From contig CAZYWO010000023.1 in NCBI GenBank assembly GCA_964651095.1, positions 1 through 25,370 on the forward strand: 25,370 bases of DNA, given 5' to 3'. This DNA is from SUG1106 sp964651095. Lineage in GTDB: Bacteria > Bacillota > Clostridia > Peptostreptococcales > Anaerovoracaceae. Position 1 is the first letter of the stretch. Each line of letters starts with the position of its first letter. Positions 6,681 to 15,588 of this stretch are shown piece after piece. The notes under the pieces are model-generated. The model made no database searches. It was not told the DNA's origin and saw only the letters and a program-made list of their open reading frames with translations. Both the position numbers and the translations under genes were made by a program.

Positions 6681-9312
6681 CGATATTTTCCTTCAATTCT
6701 TCTAATAGTTTAAATGCCTGTAAAGGTGTGATTTCCATTATATTTATTTTTTTCAGCTTTTCTATTTCCTTTGAGAGTTTTTCATTAAAGACAGCATTAT
6801 CAGCCTTAACTATCGGTGGGTTAAGGTTAAACATAGAAAGCTGAGCGGTTTCTGAAGTTTTGTCTTGGTAAATTTCCTGATGAAAATCGGAACCGTTTTC
6901 AAGTTGAGACAGCTTCTCCTGTGCCCTGTTCAAAAGAGATTTTGGAATCCCAGCCAGTTTTGCAACGTGAATACCATAGCTGCGGCTTGCAGAACCTTCT
7001 ACGATTTTATGCAGGAAAACTATATTGCCGTTTTGTTCCGCCACATCCACATTAAGGTTTTTTACTCCGTGGATTTCATCTTCCAAACATGTCAATTCGT
7101 GATAGTGAGTAGCAAAAAGTGTTCTGATATGAGTATTTTCGTTGCACAGATGCTCTACAGCAGCCCATGCGATGGAAAGACCGTCGTATGTACTGGTTCC
7201 TCTTCCTATCTCGTCAAGGATAATCAGACTGCGTGATTTAGCGCTGTTGAGAATATATGAAAGTTCGCTCATTTCCACAAAGAACGTGGACTGACCCTGG
7301 GCCAAGTTATCAGAAGCTCCGATACGAGTAAATATTCTGTCCACTGCCCCTATTCTAGCGTGTTCACAAGGCACGAAACAACCTGCCTGAGCCATTAAGA
7401 CAATCAAAGCGGTCTGGCGCATATAAGTGGACTTTCCAGCCATGTTAGGACCTGTTATAAGCAGCATACTGGCGTCGCTGTCATTTAAATATGTGTCATT
7501 TGATACGAAAAGCCCGTCTGAAACGGTTTGTTCGATTACAGGATGTCTGCCTTTGACAATCTCGATTTCCATGGAATTATCAATAACAGGTTTAATATAA
7601 CCCAGTCTTTCGCTTACATGGGCAAAGGAGGTGAGTACGTCAAGGGCGGCAACTGAAACGGAAGTACGCTGAATATCTTCAATATAGCCTTGAATAAAGT
7701 TTCTGACCTGAATAAATATTTCGTATTCCATCTGATTTATCTTTGTTTCAGCATTCAGTACCAGATTTTCCATTTCTTTTAGTTCCGGTGTGATAAATCT
7801 TTCCGCATTGGCAAGGGTTTGCTTTCTGATATAGTTTTCTGGAATCAGATCGAAATACGAACGTGTAACTTCAAGATAGTATCCGAAAACTCTGTTATAT
7901 CCTACTTTTAGATTTTTTATGCCTGTACGCTGCCTTTCTGAATTTTCCAGATTGGAAATCCAGCTTTTTCCGTCTTTTATAGAAAATTTAAGGTTGTCCA
8001 GTTCTTCTGAATAACCGTCTTTAATTATGCCGCCCTCCTTGATTGTAAAAGGCGGTTCTTCGCATATTGCTTTGTCGATTATATCGTAAACGTCTGTAAG
8101 ACAGTCTATTTCATTATTAATATTTCTAAGAATTTGTGTTTTAGCGTTACCTAAATTTGATTTTATTTCAGGCAACACTGCAATAGAATTTCTAAGAGCG
8201 ATTAGATCTTTTCCATTGGCGTTTCCACATGCGATGCGACCGACTAAACGCTCAAAATCGTAAATCTGTCTAAGATTTTCTTTAATATTATTTCGCATTA
8301 AAAAGTCGGAGTAAAGTTCCTCTACCCCGTCAAGTCTTAAATTTATTTCAGAAGCCTCGTTTAAAGGCTCTCTGAGCCACTGACGCATTTTACGGCTTCC
8401 CATGGCAGTATGGGTTTTATCGAGAATTCCAAGAAGCGACCCTTGAACTTTCTTTTCATAGAGAGTTTCGGTAATTTCAAGATTTCTTATAGTCGCCTTG
8501 TCCAGCGCCATGTGAGTGCCGATTTCGTACTGGTTTATATGGGTAATATGTTTAAGATTTTGCTTCTGAGTTTCCCAAAGATAGCTCAAAAGAGCGCCCA
8601 AGGAAAGAGTTGCAAAAGGTCTGAAATCAAGTCCGAGTCCTGTAAGTGAAATACAGTTAAATTGTGCTTTTATTGCAGTTTCAGCTCCGTTTTTAGAAAA
8701 ATAAGTATCGCTTAGGATATTGATATAAGCTTCCGTAGTATGTTTTATCTCATCTATAGGGTAAATTGAAGCAAATGTCTGGCTGCATATAATTTCTTTT
8801 GCTTTAATTTTAACCAGTTCATTTAAAAGGGCTTCATAAACGTTATCTCCATGGTATTCCGTAAGATAAAGTTCTCCTGTGGAAATATCGCAATAGGCTG
8901 CCGACATGGCATTTTCATCTGCGTAAACGGAAGCAAGATAATTGTTTTCATTTTCCCTGAGCATGGATTGAGAAGTCAGAGTTCCGGGAGTTACAACCTG
9001 AATAACTTCCCTCTTTACTATTCCCTTAGTGCTGGCAGGGTCTTCAATTTGCTCGCATATAGCGACTTTAAAACCTTTTTCAACGAGTTTTGCAATATAA
9101 CTTTCCGCTGCGTGGAAAGGGACCCCGCACATAGGAGCCCTTTCCTCCTGACCGCAGCTTTTTCCAGTCAATGTTAATTCTAATTCTTTTGATGCAAGTT
9201 TAGCATCTTCAAAGAACATTTCGTAGAAGTCGCCAAGCCTAAAAAACAGAATACAGTCTTGATACTGCTCTTTAATTTCCATATATTGCTGCATCATAGG
9301 TGATAACTTCAT
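6673..9312 (-). CDS. mutS: DNA mismatch recognition protein MutS
   Basis: 879 residues, full length. The mismatch-reading Phe-x-Glu motif is at residues 29-31 (GDFYEMF). The ABC-type ATPase has Walker A GPNMAGKST at 621-629, Walker B LIILDEIGRGTST at about 696-708 and the FATHYHEL switch at about 733-740. QLSMF at 824-828 matches the beta-clamp binding motif known from Bacillus MutS (QLSFF). It binds mismatches and small loops, then loads MutL. AAGGAG precedes the ATG at good spacing. A 60-base gap separates it from the aminotransferase gene; no strong promoter is visible there, only three ATGTAAA repeats, so it may be read from upstream. Confidence 0.98.
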   Translation of the reverse strand: MKLSPMMQQYMEIKEQYQDCILFFRLGDFYEMFFEDAKLASKELELTLTGKSCGQEERAPMCGVPFHAAESYIAKLVEKGFKVAICEQIEDPASTKGIVKREVIQVVTPGTLTSQSMLRENENNYLASVYADENAMSAAYCDISTGELYLTEYHGDNVYEALLNELVKIKAKEIICSQTFASIYPIDEIKHTTEAYINILSDTYFSKNGAETAIKAQFNCISLTGLGLDFRPFATLSLGALLSYLWETQKQNLKHITHINQYEIGTHMALDKATIRNLEITETLYEKKVQGSLLGILDKTHTAMGSRKMRQWLREPLNEASEINLRLDGVEELYSDFLMRNNIKENLRQIYDFERLVGRIACGNANGKDLIALRNSIAVLPEIKSNLGNAKTQILRNINNEIDCLTDVYDIIDKAICEEPPFTIKEGGIIKDGYSEELDNLKFSIKDGKSWISNLENSERQRTGIKNLKVGYNRVFGYYLEVTRSYFDLIPENYIRKQTLANAERFITPELKEMENLVLNAETKINQMEYEIFIQVRNFIQGYIEDIQRTSVSVAALDVLTSFAHVSERLGYIKPVIDNSMEIEIVKGRHPVIEQTVSDGLFVSNDTYLNDSDASMLLITGPNMAGKSTYMRQTALIVLMAQAGCFVPCEHARIGAVDRIFTRIGASDNLAQGQSTFFVEMSELSYILNSAKSRSLIILDEIGRGTSTYDGLSIAWAAVEHLCNENTHIRTLFATHYHELTCLEDEIHGVKNLNVDVAEQNGNIVFLHKIVEGSASRSYGIHVAKLAGIPKSLLNRAQEKLSQLENGSDFHQEIYQDKTSETAQLSMFNLNPPIVKADNAVFNEKLSKEIEKLKKINIMEITPLQAFKLLEELKENIDD

Positions 9313-9349
9313 ACAAAATCTCCTTAAAATTCACTGGTTTCCTTGATAA

Positions 9350-9373
9350 ATGTAAATATGTAAAAATGTAAAC
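9350..9373. repeat. Three ATGTAAA repeats with 8-base period
   Basis: Plus strand copies at 9350-9356, 9358-9364 and 9366-9372, each ATGTAAA plus one variable base. They lie between the aminotransferase stop codon and mutS. The regular period could suit a protein binding several adjacent sites or be simple slippage in AT-rich DNA. Confidence 0.5.
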
Positions 9374-10563
9374 TATCTAGCATTATATGCTTTAATGCCT
9401 TCCTTGATGATATTAATACCTGCTTTCATGTCTTCTGCCTTAAGCACGTAAGCAATTCTTATATCGGATTGTCCTACTCCAGCTGTGCTGAAGAAACCGC
9501 CTGCCGGAGCAAACATTACAGTTTCACCGTCAACGTCAAACTCCTGAAGCAAGAACATTAAGAAGTTTTCTGCGTTATCAACAGGAAGTTGGCAAGTGAT
9601 GTAGAAAGCTCCTTCCGGCACGCCGTATTTAATTCCCTCAATTTCGTTGAGCGCTTCTACTGAAACGTTTCTTCTGTGTTCGTATTCTTTCTTGATGTCA
9701 TCAAAATATGAAGGATCAAGATTATAAAGCTGGGCAGCTCCCAATTGGTCGATTGTAGGACAACATAGTCTTGCCTGAGCCAGTTTCATCAAATTACCCA
9801 TGAGTTCTTCGTTCTTGGAAGCGATGGAACCGATTCTTGCGCCGCATGCGGAAAATCTCTTGGATACGGAGTCAACGATTACTACGTTCTGATCAGCCTC
9901 TTTATAGGAGCCGAATGTAGTCATTTCCTTTCCGTCGTATACAAATTCTCTGTAAACTTCGTCAGCGATGATAAATAAATCGTGTTCTAAAGCGATGTCA
10001 ACTATGAGTTTCATTTCATCTCTTGTAAGAACTTTACCTGTAGGGTTGCCAGGATTAATTATGCAGATTGCCTTAGTTTTAGGTGTAATAACGCCTTCGA
10101 TTTTTTCCCTTACCGCATACTGATATCCGTCGTCGGCAGTAGTTGGAATTGCAATAACCTTGCCTCCTGCCTGACCTACGAAAGTCTTATAGTTGGTGTA
10201 GAAAGGCTCTGCCATTATTACTTCGTCATCCGGATTTAAGATTGCAGTCATAAGCATATTGATAGCTTCAGAACCGCCGTTAGTAATAAGCAGGTCTTTC
10301 TTTTCAAAATCCAGTCCTATTCTCTTGTAGTATCCAACTAATGCTTCAAGTAAATCAGCAACGCCGTGGGAATTAGCATAAGCTAAAACTTCCTCATCGT
10401 AGTTCTTTACCGCATCGAAGAAAGCCTTTGGAGTTTTAATATCCGGCTGACCGATATTCAAGCCGTAAACTTTCTTTCCTGCCGCTCTTGCAGCGTCAGC
10501 GTATGGAACGAACTTTCTGATTGGAGAAAGCTCCATTGCTTGGATTTTTTGTGATAGTTTCAT
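9373..10563 (-). CDS. Class I PLP-dependent aminotransferase (aspartate aminotransferase-like)
   Basis: 396 residues, standard for the AAT_I (1-gamma-like) group. Landmarks are ITNGGSEA (93-100) in the cofactor phosphate loop, NPGNPTG at 170-176 with Asn170, DEVYREF at 201-207 with Asp201 and Tyr204, SVSKRFSACGARIGS with Schiff-base Lys235, and a C-terminal SDIRIAYV segment with the carboxylate-binding Arg. It should exchange amino groups between an amino acid and a 2-oxo acid using PLP; Asp/Glu/oxaloacetate is the default guess, but aromatic or branched substrates cannot be excluded. AAAAGGAG precedes the ATG. It sits where clostridia usually have nadK-argR-recN, between tlyA and mutS, with 41- and 60-base flanking gaps. 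Confidence 0.9.
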   Translation of the reverse strand: MKLSQKIQAMELSPIRKFVPYADAARAAGKKVYGLNIGQPDIKTPKAFFDAVKNYDEEVLAYANSHGVADLLEALVGYYKRIGLDFEKKDLLITNGGSEAINMLMTAILNPDDEVIMAEPFYTNYKTFVGQAGGKVIAIPTTADDGYQYAVREKIEGVITPKTKAICIINPGNPTGKVLTRDEMKLIVDIALEHDLFIIADEVYREFVYDGKEMTTFGSYKEADQNVVIVDSVSKRFSACGARIGSIASKNEELMGNLMKLAQARLCCPTIDQLGAAQLYNLDPSYFDDIKKEYEHRRNVSVEALNEIEGIKYGVPEGAFYITCQLPVDNAENFLMFLLQEFDVDGETVMFAPAGGFFSTAGVGQSDIRIAYVLKAEDMKAGINIIKEGIKAYNAR

Positions 10564-10604
10564 TTTTTTCTCCTTTTAAATTAACACATCTTAAAATATA
10601 ACAT

Positions 10605-11411
10605 TTATTCCAACTCCTCGTGTGAGTCGTTAACAATATTATTAATTATCCCCTCATCAATAAGTGAAACCTTATCGGGCTGCTGTTTGGACAGATATAG
10701 AAGATATTCTATATTCCCCTTGGCGCCTGTAACAGGACTGAAAGTAAGTCCTATAGGATAAAGCATGTTGTCATAAGCATATTTTATCACATTTGTGATA
10801 ACTTCCTGATGTACTTTTTTATCTCTGACTATACCTTTTTTTCCAACCTGCTCTCTGCCTGCTTCAAACTGAGGTTTCACAAGACAAACTAAACTTCCCG
10901 ATCCACCCAGCAATTTAGCGGCAACAGGTAAAACAAGTTTAAGTGAAATAAAAGACACATCTATACTGATAAAGTCGATAGGTTCCTCAATCAGGCTTAA
11001 ATCAAGATACCTTATATTGCATTTTTCCATATTCACTACGCGCTGATCGATTCTCAGTTTGTAGTCAAGCTGACCGTATCCAACGTCTACTGCATATACT
11101 TTGCGCGCGCCCTTTTGGAGCATACAATCGGTAAAACCTCCTGTCGATGCTCCGATATCCATACAGACCGAATTTTCAAGGCTTATATTCCAGATTTTCA
11201 TGGATTTTTCCAGTTTCAAACCGCCGCGGCTTACGTAAGGACAAATATTTTCCTTTACTGTAATTTCAGCGTTTTCGTCTGTCATGTTTCCCGCTTTATC
11301 GCTTTTTTGACCATCAACATAGACTATGCCTGCCATTATCGATGCTTTAGCTCGCTCTCTGGATTGATAAAATCCTTTTTTTACAAGTAATACATCAAGC
11401 CTTTCCTTCAA
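10605..11411 (-). CDS. tlyA: TlyA-family rRNA 2'-O-methyltransferase (hemolysin A-like)
   Basis: About 268 residues from the TTG at 11411. The frame is open further to a TTG at 11435, but the family begins KERLDVLLVKKG, and AAAGGA (11424-11429) fits a start at 11411 (12-base spacing) better than one at 11435, which has no site; a GTG at 11420 is also possible. An N-terminal S4 RNA-binding domain (RLDVLLVKKGFYQSRERA ... GIVYVDGQ) is followed by an FtsJ-like Rossmann methyltransferase with the SAM loop MDIGASTGGFTD, then AVDVGYGQLDYKLR, ISIDVSFISL and VKPQFEAGRE. Members methylate ribose of 16S/23S rRNA cytidines; the old haemolysin name is historical. It overlaps the end of dxs by 17 bases. 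Confidence 0.92.
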   Translation of the reverse strand: MKERLDVLLVKKGFYQSRERAKASIMAGIVYVDGQKSDKAGNMTDENAEITVKENICPYVSRGGLKLEKSMKIWNISLENSVCMDIGASTGGFTDCMLQKGARKVYAVDVGYGQLDYKLRIDQRVVNMEKCNIRYLDLSLIEEPIDFISIDVSFISLKLVLPVAAKLLGGSGSLVCLVKPQFEAGREQVGKKGIVRDKKVHQEVITNVIKYAYDNMLYPIGLTFSPVTGAKGNIEYLLYLSKQQPDKVSLIDEGIINNIVNDSHEELE

Positions 11412-13260
11412 AATATTCACAAATCCTTTCCGCAATCTTTTCGGGTGTTAAGCCGTATTTATCGGCAAGCTGGTTAAAACTCCCCTGCTCTATGAATTTA
11501 TCTGGCCAGCCAAAATTAAGTATTTTTATGTTTTCATTTTTTAGCTGGTCGGCAACACATTGACCGAAACCTCCGCAGGTGCTGTTGTCCTCAATGGTAA
11601 CCATAAGTTGAGCGTTTTTATCAAAGGGACTCAGATCCAAAGGTTTTACAATACCCACATTGACAAGACCTGAATCTATTTCTCTTTTTCTTAGTATTTC
11701 AACGATTTTGAGTCCACAGTCGGTCATTTTGCCGCAAGCCCATATATCCACCTTGCCTGCGTCTTTTATACGTTCATTTTTTATAGTCCAAGAATCAGTT
11801 AGCGTAATATTTTTATGGTAAACACATTCTCCTCTTGGATAACGAATAGCACATGGTCCGATAAATTTAAGAGCAAAATTCATCATTTCTTCAAGCTGAT
11901 TTCCATCTTTGGGAGTAAGCACGGTCATATTTGGCATCGTCATAAGATAAGATAAATCGAAAATGCCATGATGAGTTTCACCGTCAGCGCCTACAACTCC
12001 TGCTCTGTCGAGACAGAAAACGACAGGAAGGTTCTGAATACATACATCATGGATAAGCTGATCATATGCTCGCTGCATAAAAGATGAATATATTGCAACC
12101 ACCGGCTTTATGCCGCACTTGGCAAGACCGGCTGCAAAGGTAACTGCATGCTGTTCTGCAATTCCCACATCAAAGAATCTATCGGGAAATTCAGCAGCAA
12201 AAGGTCCAAGCCCCGTAGCTTCTCCCATGGCTGCGGTAATGGCAACGATTTTATTGTCATCTCTTGCTTTCTCTACAAGATAATTACCCATTATTTCCGA
12301 ATATGAAACTCCCGATGGTTTTTTTATGAGATCGCCTGTTTCCGGATTGAAAGGGTTGATTCCATGAAATTTTCCGGGATTTTTTTCCGCGTTCTTATAG
12401 CCTTTTCCTTTCTTGGTGATAACATGTACTATTACAGGTTCGTTCAGGTTCTTGGCTCTGTTAAAAGTATTGACAAGCTCTGAAATGTTGTGACCATCAA
12501 CAGGTCCAAAATAAGTAAATCCAAGTTCCTCAAACAAAATTCCGCCGTGACCTATAATGGAATATTTAATATCATTTTTAAAGTCGGCAAGACCAGAGGC
12601 GATATTTCGGCCTACATTGTTAATATTTCCTACTCGATTTTTAATAAAGTTCTTTACATTCAAATATCCCTTAGAAGTTCTAAGGGTTCCCAAGTGGGTA
12701 GATATTCCTCCTATATTGGGTGATATTGACATTCCGTTATCGTTTAGAATCACGATAACCTTAGATTTAGAGGCGCCTATATTGTTTAAAGCTTCAAATG
12801 CCATTCCGCCTGTAAGCGCTCCGTCGCCTATGACAGCTACCACTTCATATTTTTCTCCGGTAAGTTCTCTTGCAGCAGCCATTCCGGCTGCTGCTGAAAT
12901 GGAAGTGCTGCTGTGACCTGTATCAAAAACATCGTGAACGCTTTCCCGCCCTTTTGGAAAACCGCTTAAACCGTTGAATTGTCTTAAGGTATCAAAGTAT
13001 TCTGCTCTGCCTGTCAGTATTTTATGTACATAGGACTGGTGACCCACGTCCCATATAATTTTATCAATAGGGCTATTAAAGACCTTATGTAGGGCTATGG
13101 TAAGCTCAACAACTCCCAGATTGGAAGCAAGATGTCCGCCTGTTTTAGATACTTTTTCTATGAGGAAATCTCTTATAGAATAGGTAAGCAATTCCATTTC
13201 TTCTTCAGACATCGACTTTAAATCGTAGGGAAAGTTATAATCAAGAATATTTCGTTTCAT
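11395..13260 (-). CDS. dxs: 1-deoxy-D-xylulose-5-phosphate synthase
   Basis: 621 residues, full length. This thiamine diphosphate enzyme condenses pyruvate and glyceraldehyde 3-phosphate in the first step of the MEP isoprenoid pathway. It shows DVGHQSYVHKILTGR and SGFPKGRES, the ThDP-binding GDGALTGGMAFEALNN, the catalytic Glu in DVGIAEQHAVTFAAGLA, DRAGVVGADGETHHG and a C-terminal transketolase-type VTIEDNSTCGGFG. The ATG is 10 bases beyond the ispA-like stop in coding direction, with a weak AGGA site. Together with the upstream prenyl synthase it forms an isoprenoid pair inside the nusB-xse-tlyA operon, a standard clostridial arrangement. Confidence 0.98.
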   Translation of the reverse strand: MKRNILDYNFPYDLKSMSEEEMELLTYSIRDFLIEKVSKTGGHLASNLGVVELTIALHKVFNSPIDKIIWDVGHQSYVHKILTGRAEYFDTLRQFNGLSGFPKGRESVHDVFDTGHSSTSISAAAGMAAARELTGEKYEVVAVIGDGALTGGMAFEALNNIGASKSKVIVILNDNGMSISPNIGGISTHLGTLRTSKGYLNVKNFIKNRVGNINNVGRNIASGLADFKNDIKYSIIGHGGILFEELGFTYFGPVDGHNISELVNTFNRAKNLNEPVIVHVITKKGKGYKNAEKNPGKFHGINPFNPETGDLIKKPSGVSYSEIMGNYLVEKARDDNKIVAITAAMGEATGLGPFAAEFPDRFFDVGIAEQHAVTFAAGLAKCGIKPVVAIYSSFMQRAYDQLIHDVCIQNLPVVFCLDRAGVVGADGETHHGIFDLSYLMTMPNMTVLTPKDGNQLEEMMNFALKFIGPCAIRYPRGECVYHKNITLTDSWTIKNERIKDAGKVDIWACGKMTDCGLKIVEILRKREIDSGLVNVGIVKPLDLSPFDKNAQLMVTIEDNSTCGGFGQCVADQLKNENIKILNFGWPDKFIEQGSFNQLADKYGLTPEKIAERICEYFEGKA

Positions 13261-13270
13261 TTATAAAATC

Positions 13271-14164
13271 CTATTTTCTTCTGTTTTTTAATTTCAGAAC
13301 AAGTTCTCTGAAGAACTCCGCATTATCATAATAAGGAGAAACTGCTTCAACTGCATTATCCGTAAGCTGCTCCAACCGTTGATATGCGGCTTCAAGACCA
13401 TTGATGGAAGGATAAGTGTTCTTATTTTTCTTCTCATCAGAACCCGTTGCCTTCCCCAATTCTTTAGGGTCGCCTACAACATCGAGAATATCGTCGGCAA
13501 TCTGATATGCCAAGCCCAGATTTTCTGCATAGCTATCAAGATTTTCAAGCATATATGTGGTAGGTTTTCCAAGGTAAAGACCTGCCCTTATGGAGGCTTT
13601 TATTAAAGCGCCCGTCTTATTTATATGAATATATTCCAGCATTTCATTGGAATAATCAGTGTTTTCCCCCTCTATGTCAGAAGCCTGACCGGCAACCATA
13701 CCGCGGCATCCCGCACCTTTTGCTATCTCATTGGCAGCCTTTACACGTCTGACCATCTTCTCAGGAGAATCAAAATAAAGCATCATGTCCTTGTTTATGG
13801 CTTCAAAGGCGGTGGTAAGCAGTCCGTCTCCTGCCAGAATCGCAAGAGCTTCTCCATAGACTTTGTGATTTGTGGGAAGCCCTCGGCGCAAGTCATCGTT
13901 ATCCATAGCCGGCAGGTCATCATGAATCATGGAATAAGTATGGATGTACTCCACAGCGCAGGCATATGGAATTGCTTCATTTATATCTCCTCCTGCAAAA
14001 TCACATGCAGCGAGAAGAAGTACCGGTCTCAGTCTCTTTCCACCGGCAGTTAAGCTGTATTTCATCGCCTCATAGAGGGTAATGCTTTTATTATCAATGT
14101 TAGGTATAAAGTCTAAAAGATGTGCATCGATTATTTTTTTATATTCGTCATAGCTTCTGTCCAT
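13271..14164 (-). CDS. ispA: Polyprenyl (farnesyl/geranyl) diphosphate synthase
   Basis: 297 residues, the usual length for bacterial short-chain trans-prenyl synthases. It has GGKRLRPVLLLAAC, the first Asp-rich motif DDLPAMDNDDLRRG, the KTGALI motif and the second Asp-rich motif DDILDVVGDPKELGK. The enzyme adds isopentenyl diphosphate to allylic diphosphates in the cytosol, probably to C10-C15 products for undecaprenyl and quinone synthesis; exact chain length is not certain from sequence. An AGGGAGGA ribosome site precedes the ATG. It lies between xseB (45-base gap) and dxs (10 bases). Confidence 0.95.
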   Translation of the reverse strand: MDRSYDEYKKIIDAHLLDFIPNIDNKSITLYEAMKYSLTAGGKRLRPVLLLAACDFAGGDINEAIPYACAVEYIHTYSMIHDDLPAMDNDDLRRGLPTNHKVYGEALAILAGDGLLTTAFEAINKDMMLYFDSPEKMVRRVKAANEIAKGAGCRGMVAGQASDIEGENTDYSNEMLEYIHINKTGALIKASIRAGLYLGKPTTYMLENLDSYAENLGLAYQIADDILDVVGDPKELGKATGSDEKKNKNTYPSINGLEAAYQRLEQLTDNAVEAVSPYYDNAEFFRELVLKLKNRRK

Positions 14165-14209
14165 ACTATTCCTCCCTTCATTTTTATGGTACCCGTTTAA
14201 AATGCCCGA

Positions 14210-14383
14210 TTACTTAGAAAAAACTTCTATCTTCTGTTTAGCATTTTTTAAAATATCATTACATTCGTTGTAACATTTTATTCCTTCTTCGTAGCATTTA
14301 ATAGCCTCGTCGAGAGACGTTTCTTCATCACGGATAAGTTCCGCCATTTCTTCAAGTTTCTTCATGGAACTTTCAAAGCTCAT
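14210..14383 (-). CDS. xseB: Exodeoxyribonuclease VII small subunit
   Basis: A 57-residue ORF found by reading the gap between xseA and the prenyl synthase. The product starts MSFESSMKKLEEMAELIRDE and continues with TSLDEAIKCYEEGIK and a closing KNAKQKIEVF, the helical-hairpin pattern of XseB. It assembles with XseA into the enzyme that degrades single-stranded DNA to oligonucleotides. It is at the short end of the family (typically about 60-80 residues). GGGCGG precedes the ATG at 14383, a moderate ribosome site; an internal Met7 is an alternative start. A 35-base gap to xseA and the same strand support one transcript. Confidence 0.92.
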   Translation of the reverse strand: MSFESSMKKLEEMAELIRDEETSLDEAIKCYEEGIKCYNECNDILKNAKQKIEVFSK

Positions 14384-14418
14384 ATAAATTCCGCCCTTTC
14401 TTTAGTATACATTAAACC

Positions 14419-15588
14419 CTAAGGTTTATTCTTTTCAATTCCGGTATCTGTGTTTACATCTTTGGCAGTAAAAATTACTTTGCCGTCATTTAGGTTGAGT
14501 ACGTATTTTCTTCCCTCTTTTACGTCTTTCGCGGAAGAAATTATATTGCCGTTTATGTCCTCAAGAATTGAATATCCCTTGCCTAAAATAGTTTTAGGAT
14601 TGTTTTCCTCTAAAATCAGTTTACATGTCTGAATTTCTCTGCTGTAATCATATATCCTTCTTTCAAGGCTATTTTTCATATCCAACATAATACTCTCTAT
14701 GGAAAGTTGGTCGAATTTAATTTTATTATTTAGTTGAATCAGCAGATCGTTTTTATTTTTTTCAATTTGAGAAGAAAGCTCTCTGATGTCGGGTACAGCC
14801 ATTTCGGCAGCAGCCGTAGGTGTTTCGGCCCGTTTATCCGCCACAAAGTCTGAAATTGTAAAATCTATCTCATGACCTACTGCGGAAATTATGGGTACTT
14901 GAGAATCATAAATTGCTCTAGCCAGTGTTTCCTCGTTGAAGGCCCATAGATCTTCTGTAGAACCTCCTCCACGGCCGACTATGAGGGTATCGATCTGTTT
15001 AAGCTCCCGGTCGGCATTAATCATATTAAGTGTGGCTGCGATGTCAGATGCAGCGTCTTCGCCTTGAACGAGAACGGGAAAAATTATTATATCCACCAGA
15101 TTGTTTCTGGTGGTGATTATCTTTAAAATATCCTGTACCGCAGCTCCGGTTTCCGAGGTTACAATACCGATTTTATGAGGGAACTTAGGTATGGGCTTCT
15201 TGTGAAGAGGATCAAACAATCCTTCCCTGTCAAGCTTGTCCTTTAAAAGCTGAAAAGCCATAGCAAGATTTCCCTCTCCTGCCACAGTAATAGTCCTTAC
15301 AAATAGTGTATAGGTTCCGCCTTTTTTATATACGTTTATATAACCATTGACGACTACTTCCAGACCGTCTCCAAGTTGATAATTTAAGTTACGCACATGA
15401 CTTGCAGGAAAAAAGCAGTTTATTTTACTGTTAGCGTCGTTTATGGAAAAATATACGTGTCCGCTGCTGTGATATTTAAGATTTGATATTTCTCCCACAA
15501 CTGAAATGTTGCCCAGTAAAGGGTCAGTCATAAGTACCCTGCTTATATATTCATTGAGTTGTGAAACGGAAACGGGCTTTAATGCCAT
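14419..15588 (-). CDS. xseA: Exodeoxyribonuclease VII large subunit
   Basis: 389 residues, slightly short for XseA. The N-terminal OB-fold domain reads VSQLNEYISRVL ... SVVGEISNLKYHSSGHVYFS, followed by the nuclease core with GIVTSETGAAVQDIL, IIFPVLVQGEDA, TLIVGRGGGSTEDLWAFNEE and AVGHEIDFTISDFVADKRAETPTAAAE. A helical region (about 270-330) and C-terminal beta segment (GKGYSILEDINGN) complete the domain order. With XseB it digests single-stranded DNA from both ends without ATP. GGGAGG stands 9-10 bases before the ATG, inside the end of the preceding Kae1-like gene (10-base overlap). Confidence 0.97.
   Translation of the reverse strand: MALKPVSVSQLNEYISRVLMTDPLLGNISVVGEISNLKYHSSGHVYFSINDANSKINCFFPASHVRNLNYQLGDGLEVVVNGYINVYKKGGTYTLFVRTITVAGEGNLAMAFQLLKDKLDREGLFDPLHKKPIPKFPHKIGIVTSETGAAVQDILKIITTRNNLVDIIIFPVLVQGEDAASDIAATLNMINADRELKQIDTLIVGRGGGSTEDLWAFNEETLARAIYDSQVPIISAVGHEIDFTISDFVADKRAETPTAAAEMAVPDIRELSSQIEKNKNDLLIQLNNKIKFDQLSIESIMLDMKNSLERRIYDYSREIQTCKLILEENNPKTILGKGYSILEDINGNIISSAKDVKEGRKYVLNLNDGKVIFTAKDVNTDTGIEKNKP

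Noticed and set aside
11412..11435. TTG at 11435 as the start of tlyA
   Set aside because: No ribosome site precedes it, and the family begins at KERLDVLL; an AAAGGA fits starts at 11411 or 11420.
12557..12916. Plus-strand ORF of 119 codons opposite dxs
   Set aside because: Antisense of a well-conserved enzyme; no independent coding evidence.
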